Shown here one piece after another: positions 20,988-22,463 of a stretch of 22,463 nt of DNA (position 1 is its first letter; each line of letters starts with the position of its first letter). The position numbers and the translations under genes were made by a program. The DNA comes from Cruorifilaria tuberocauda (lineage: Eukaryota > Nematoda > Chromadorea > Rhabditida > Onchocercidae): assembly GCA_013365365.1 (NCBI GenBank), contig JABVXU010000753.1:1-22463 (forward strand), given 5' to 3'. The notes beneath the pieces were generated by a model. That model was not told the DNA's origin and did not search any database. It was given only the letters and a program-made list of their open reading frames with translations.

Positions 20988-22463
20988 ATGGTATCATCAT
21001 TCTTTATTCTCTTAATGCTAAATACTTTTGTTGGAGTGAATTTCATGCCGATAACAAACTGTAAGTTCGTTTTCTTTTTCATTAATCCGATTTCTAAATA
21101 TTACCAGTATTAGGCTAATCTAAATACTTGAAATAAAATGAACTGCGAATGTCAATATAAACAAGTGTTTCCGGAATTGTATGTAGATATATTGCTCCAG
21201 TAAATGCAGTTTACATTTAAAGCTATAGATGATAAATATGAAGTACCAAAATATCAAAACTATCTAAATATTTCTTCTCTAGTAGTAATCGAACGATTGC
21301 ATGTATACTAGGGATTAGCTTACCGGATTGCGACTGAAACCTTTTACAGGAATTATTATCCTGATATAAAAAAGATACTATAAGAAGAAAGAAATGCATA
21401 CCAGTGACTAGTCAGTCTCCGATACCGGAGTAGTTACAGTAACAAATATTATTAGATTTATAACTTTCTACAATATTCAAATACAGAAATAATTAAATAT
21501 TAGCTATTATTATTTATTAGAATCAGCTTACCGGATAAAGCTCGCTACATCAAACCATTTACATGAATTACTATCAACCGGATAAGTAAAAAGTACTGTA
21601 GGAAGAAAAAGAAAATAAACTAAAATAAACCATTAAAAGAAATCAACTATTTCACTTAATCTAATTACTTTGATTAAGTATGGATTCAATTATTTTCCTT
21701 AGAATTTCTAGGAAATTACCCAGTTCTATTGCATTTCGACACTTGTTATTAGTATCCTTAAATTGATAGCTATTGAAATTTATTTAAGAAAACAAAAAAG
21801 CTTTTAGCTTTAATTCTTTGATTAGAATATTTTCAAAAAAAAAGAATGGTTTTTTTTCCAGCGACATTGGAAGATCGATTAATTCATCGTAATTATTATT
21901 GGTATACAAAAGGAAAGGAAGAACGAATACAGAACGGTTCAATACCGTTCGGTTTCGATCATTTACCAGCACAGTCAGTATTATGCATGGTAATAATCTA
22001 ATAAAGATATATTAATTAATTGAAAAAGTTTCAAGGATCGATCCTAAATTATTTAAATTGCAAGATGGCAATATGCATCATTTGCGTATCAAAAAAAAGT
22101 AAATATAAATCGTTCACCAATAATTGTCAGAAAATTATTCGACTCGAATAATGTCAAGTTATTGAATATTAAGTCATCGAATTCGAATAATATTGTGCTA
22201 AATACTGTCATTTGTCATAATTTTCATATTTCATATTCTTTTCTGTAAAAATGTTTGAAGACAAGAAATGCTTCAGCTAAACCAAACAAACTGGTGAGAA
22301 AAAAGAAAGAATATTAACGGTAGCTAATAAAAGGATACAGTATCTCTAGAATAGATATATTTCACTGTTATGAAAGGTGATAAGATCAGTGAAGAAAGCT
22401 TGTGATAGCATTTCTTTCGGAGAATATAATTTATTAGAGTTATGGAAGAGTAATCTACAGGAT
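20988..22463 (+). CDS. Secreted protein of unknown family, 3'-partial
   Basis: The family is not recognised. Exon 1 (20988-21060) encodes an N-terminal signal peptide: MVSSFFILLMLNTFVGVNF has a hydrophobic core, with cleavage likely a few residues after VGV. It ends in a GTAAGT donor at phase 1. Exon 2 (21862-21989) follows a strong TTTTTTTCCAG acceptor in matching phase, and codes TLEDRLIHRNYYWYTKG, then NGSIPFGFDHLPAQSVLCM. It contains one possible N-glycosylation site (NGS) and one cysteine near the end. A probable third exon begins near 22377 (VIRSVKKACDSISFGEY...) and runs open to the window end in phase 0; its acceptor is weak. There are no dibasic-Gly neuropeptide repeats. The first intron is about 800 bases and carries a diverged duplication. 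The protein probably enters the secretory pathway; nothing more can be said. Confidence 0.65.
21314..21612 (+). repeat. Diverged direct duplication in intron 1 of the secreted-protein gene
   Basis: The stretch 21314-21393, starting ATTAGCTTACCGGAT, is matched by 21522-21612, starting ATCAGCTTACCGGAT. Shared blocks continue in order: AAACC.TTTACA.GAATTA.TATC, then AAAA.GTACTGTA-like sequence and GGAAGAAA. The copies are about 208 bases apart and differ by several indels. This may be a small dispersed repeat family. Confidence 0.65.
21417..21430. repeat. Palindrome CTCCG-ATAC-CGGAG between the duplicated blocks
   Basis: A perfect 5-bp GC-rich inverted repeat with a four-base loop, in otherwise AT-rich DNA, lying between the two duplicated blocks. 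It may be part of the same repeat element. Confidence 0.45.

Noticed and set aside
21784..21972. Minus-strand open frame opposite the second exon of the secreted-protein gene
   Set aside because: It is the antisense shadow of a well-bordered plus-strand exon.

Overview
The window is eukaryotic and most likely from a nematode, probably a filarial (spirurid) worm. The DNA is very AT-rich. Coding sequence is split into short exons by introns with GT...AG borders and TTTTCAG-like acceptors. Two acceptors sit where SL trans-splicing would be expected. The recognisable proteins have nematode relatives. The genus cannot be fixed from sequence alone.

Four genes can be supported. (1) Positions 1-3046, plus strand: the last nine exons of a 5'-incomplete gene for a cysteine-rich protein, apparently built of three diverged modules that each end in a C-x-C...C cluster. 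I recognise no family with confidence. (2) Positions 4907-9844, minus strand: a complete six-exon gene for a 476-residue type II membrane protein of the nucleotide-diphospho-sugar transferase type (PF03407-like). It is convergent with gene 1. (3) Positions 16025-17790, plus strand: a complete five-exon gene for the PIR-1/DUSP11 RNA 5'-phosphatase, 250 residues, with the HCTHGLNRTGY active-site loop. (4) From 20988 to the window end, plus strand: the first exons of a gene for a protein with a signal peptide, family unknown.

The spaces between genes are long: about 1.9 kb between genes 1 and 2 (tail to tail), 6 kb between genes 2 and 3 (head to head), and 3.2 kb between genes 3 and 4. They hold AT-rich sequence, microsatellites, short tandem repeats, a decayed tRNA-Val-like sequence near 12340, and two islands that look like broken coding sequence (14829-15191, and an antisense island inside a pir-1 intron). 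I see no intact transposon, CRISPR array, rRNA or functional tRNA.

The genes do not form an evident pathway or operon. PIR-1 acts on RNA 5' ends in the small-RNA pathways, gene 2 probably works in the Golgi or ER, and genes 1 and 4 look secreted or surface-related. The points most worth a second look are the new cysteine-rich protein with one exon that lacks an AG acceptor, the in-phase alternative donors in pir-1, and the antisense coding-like island in its intron.
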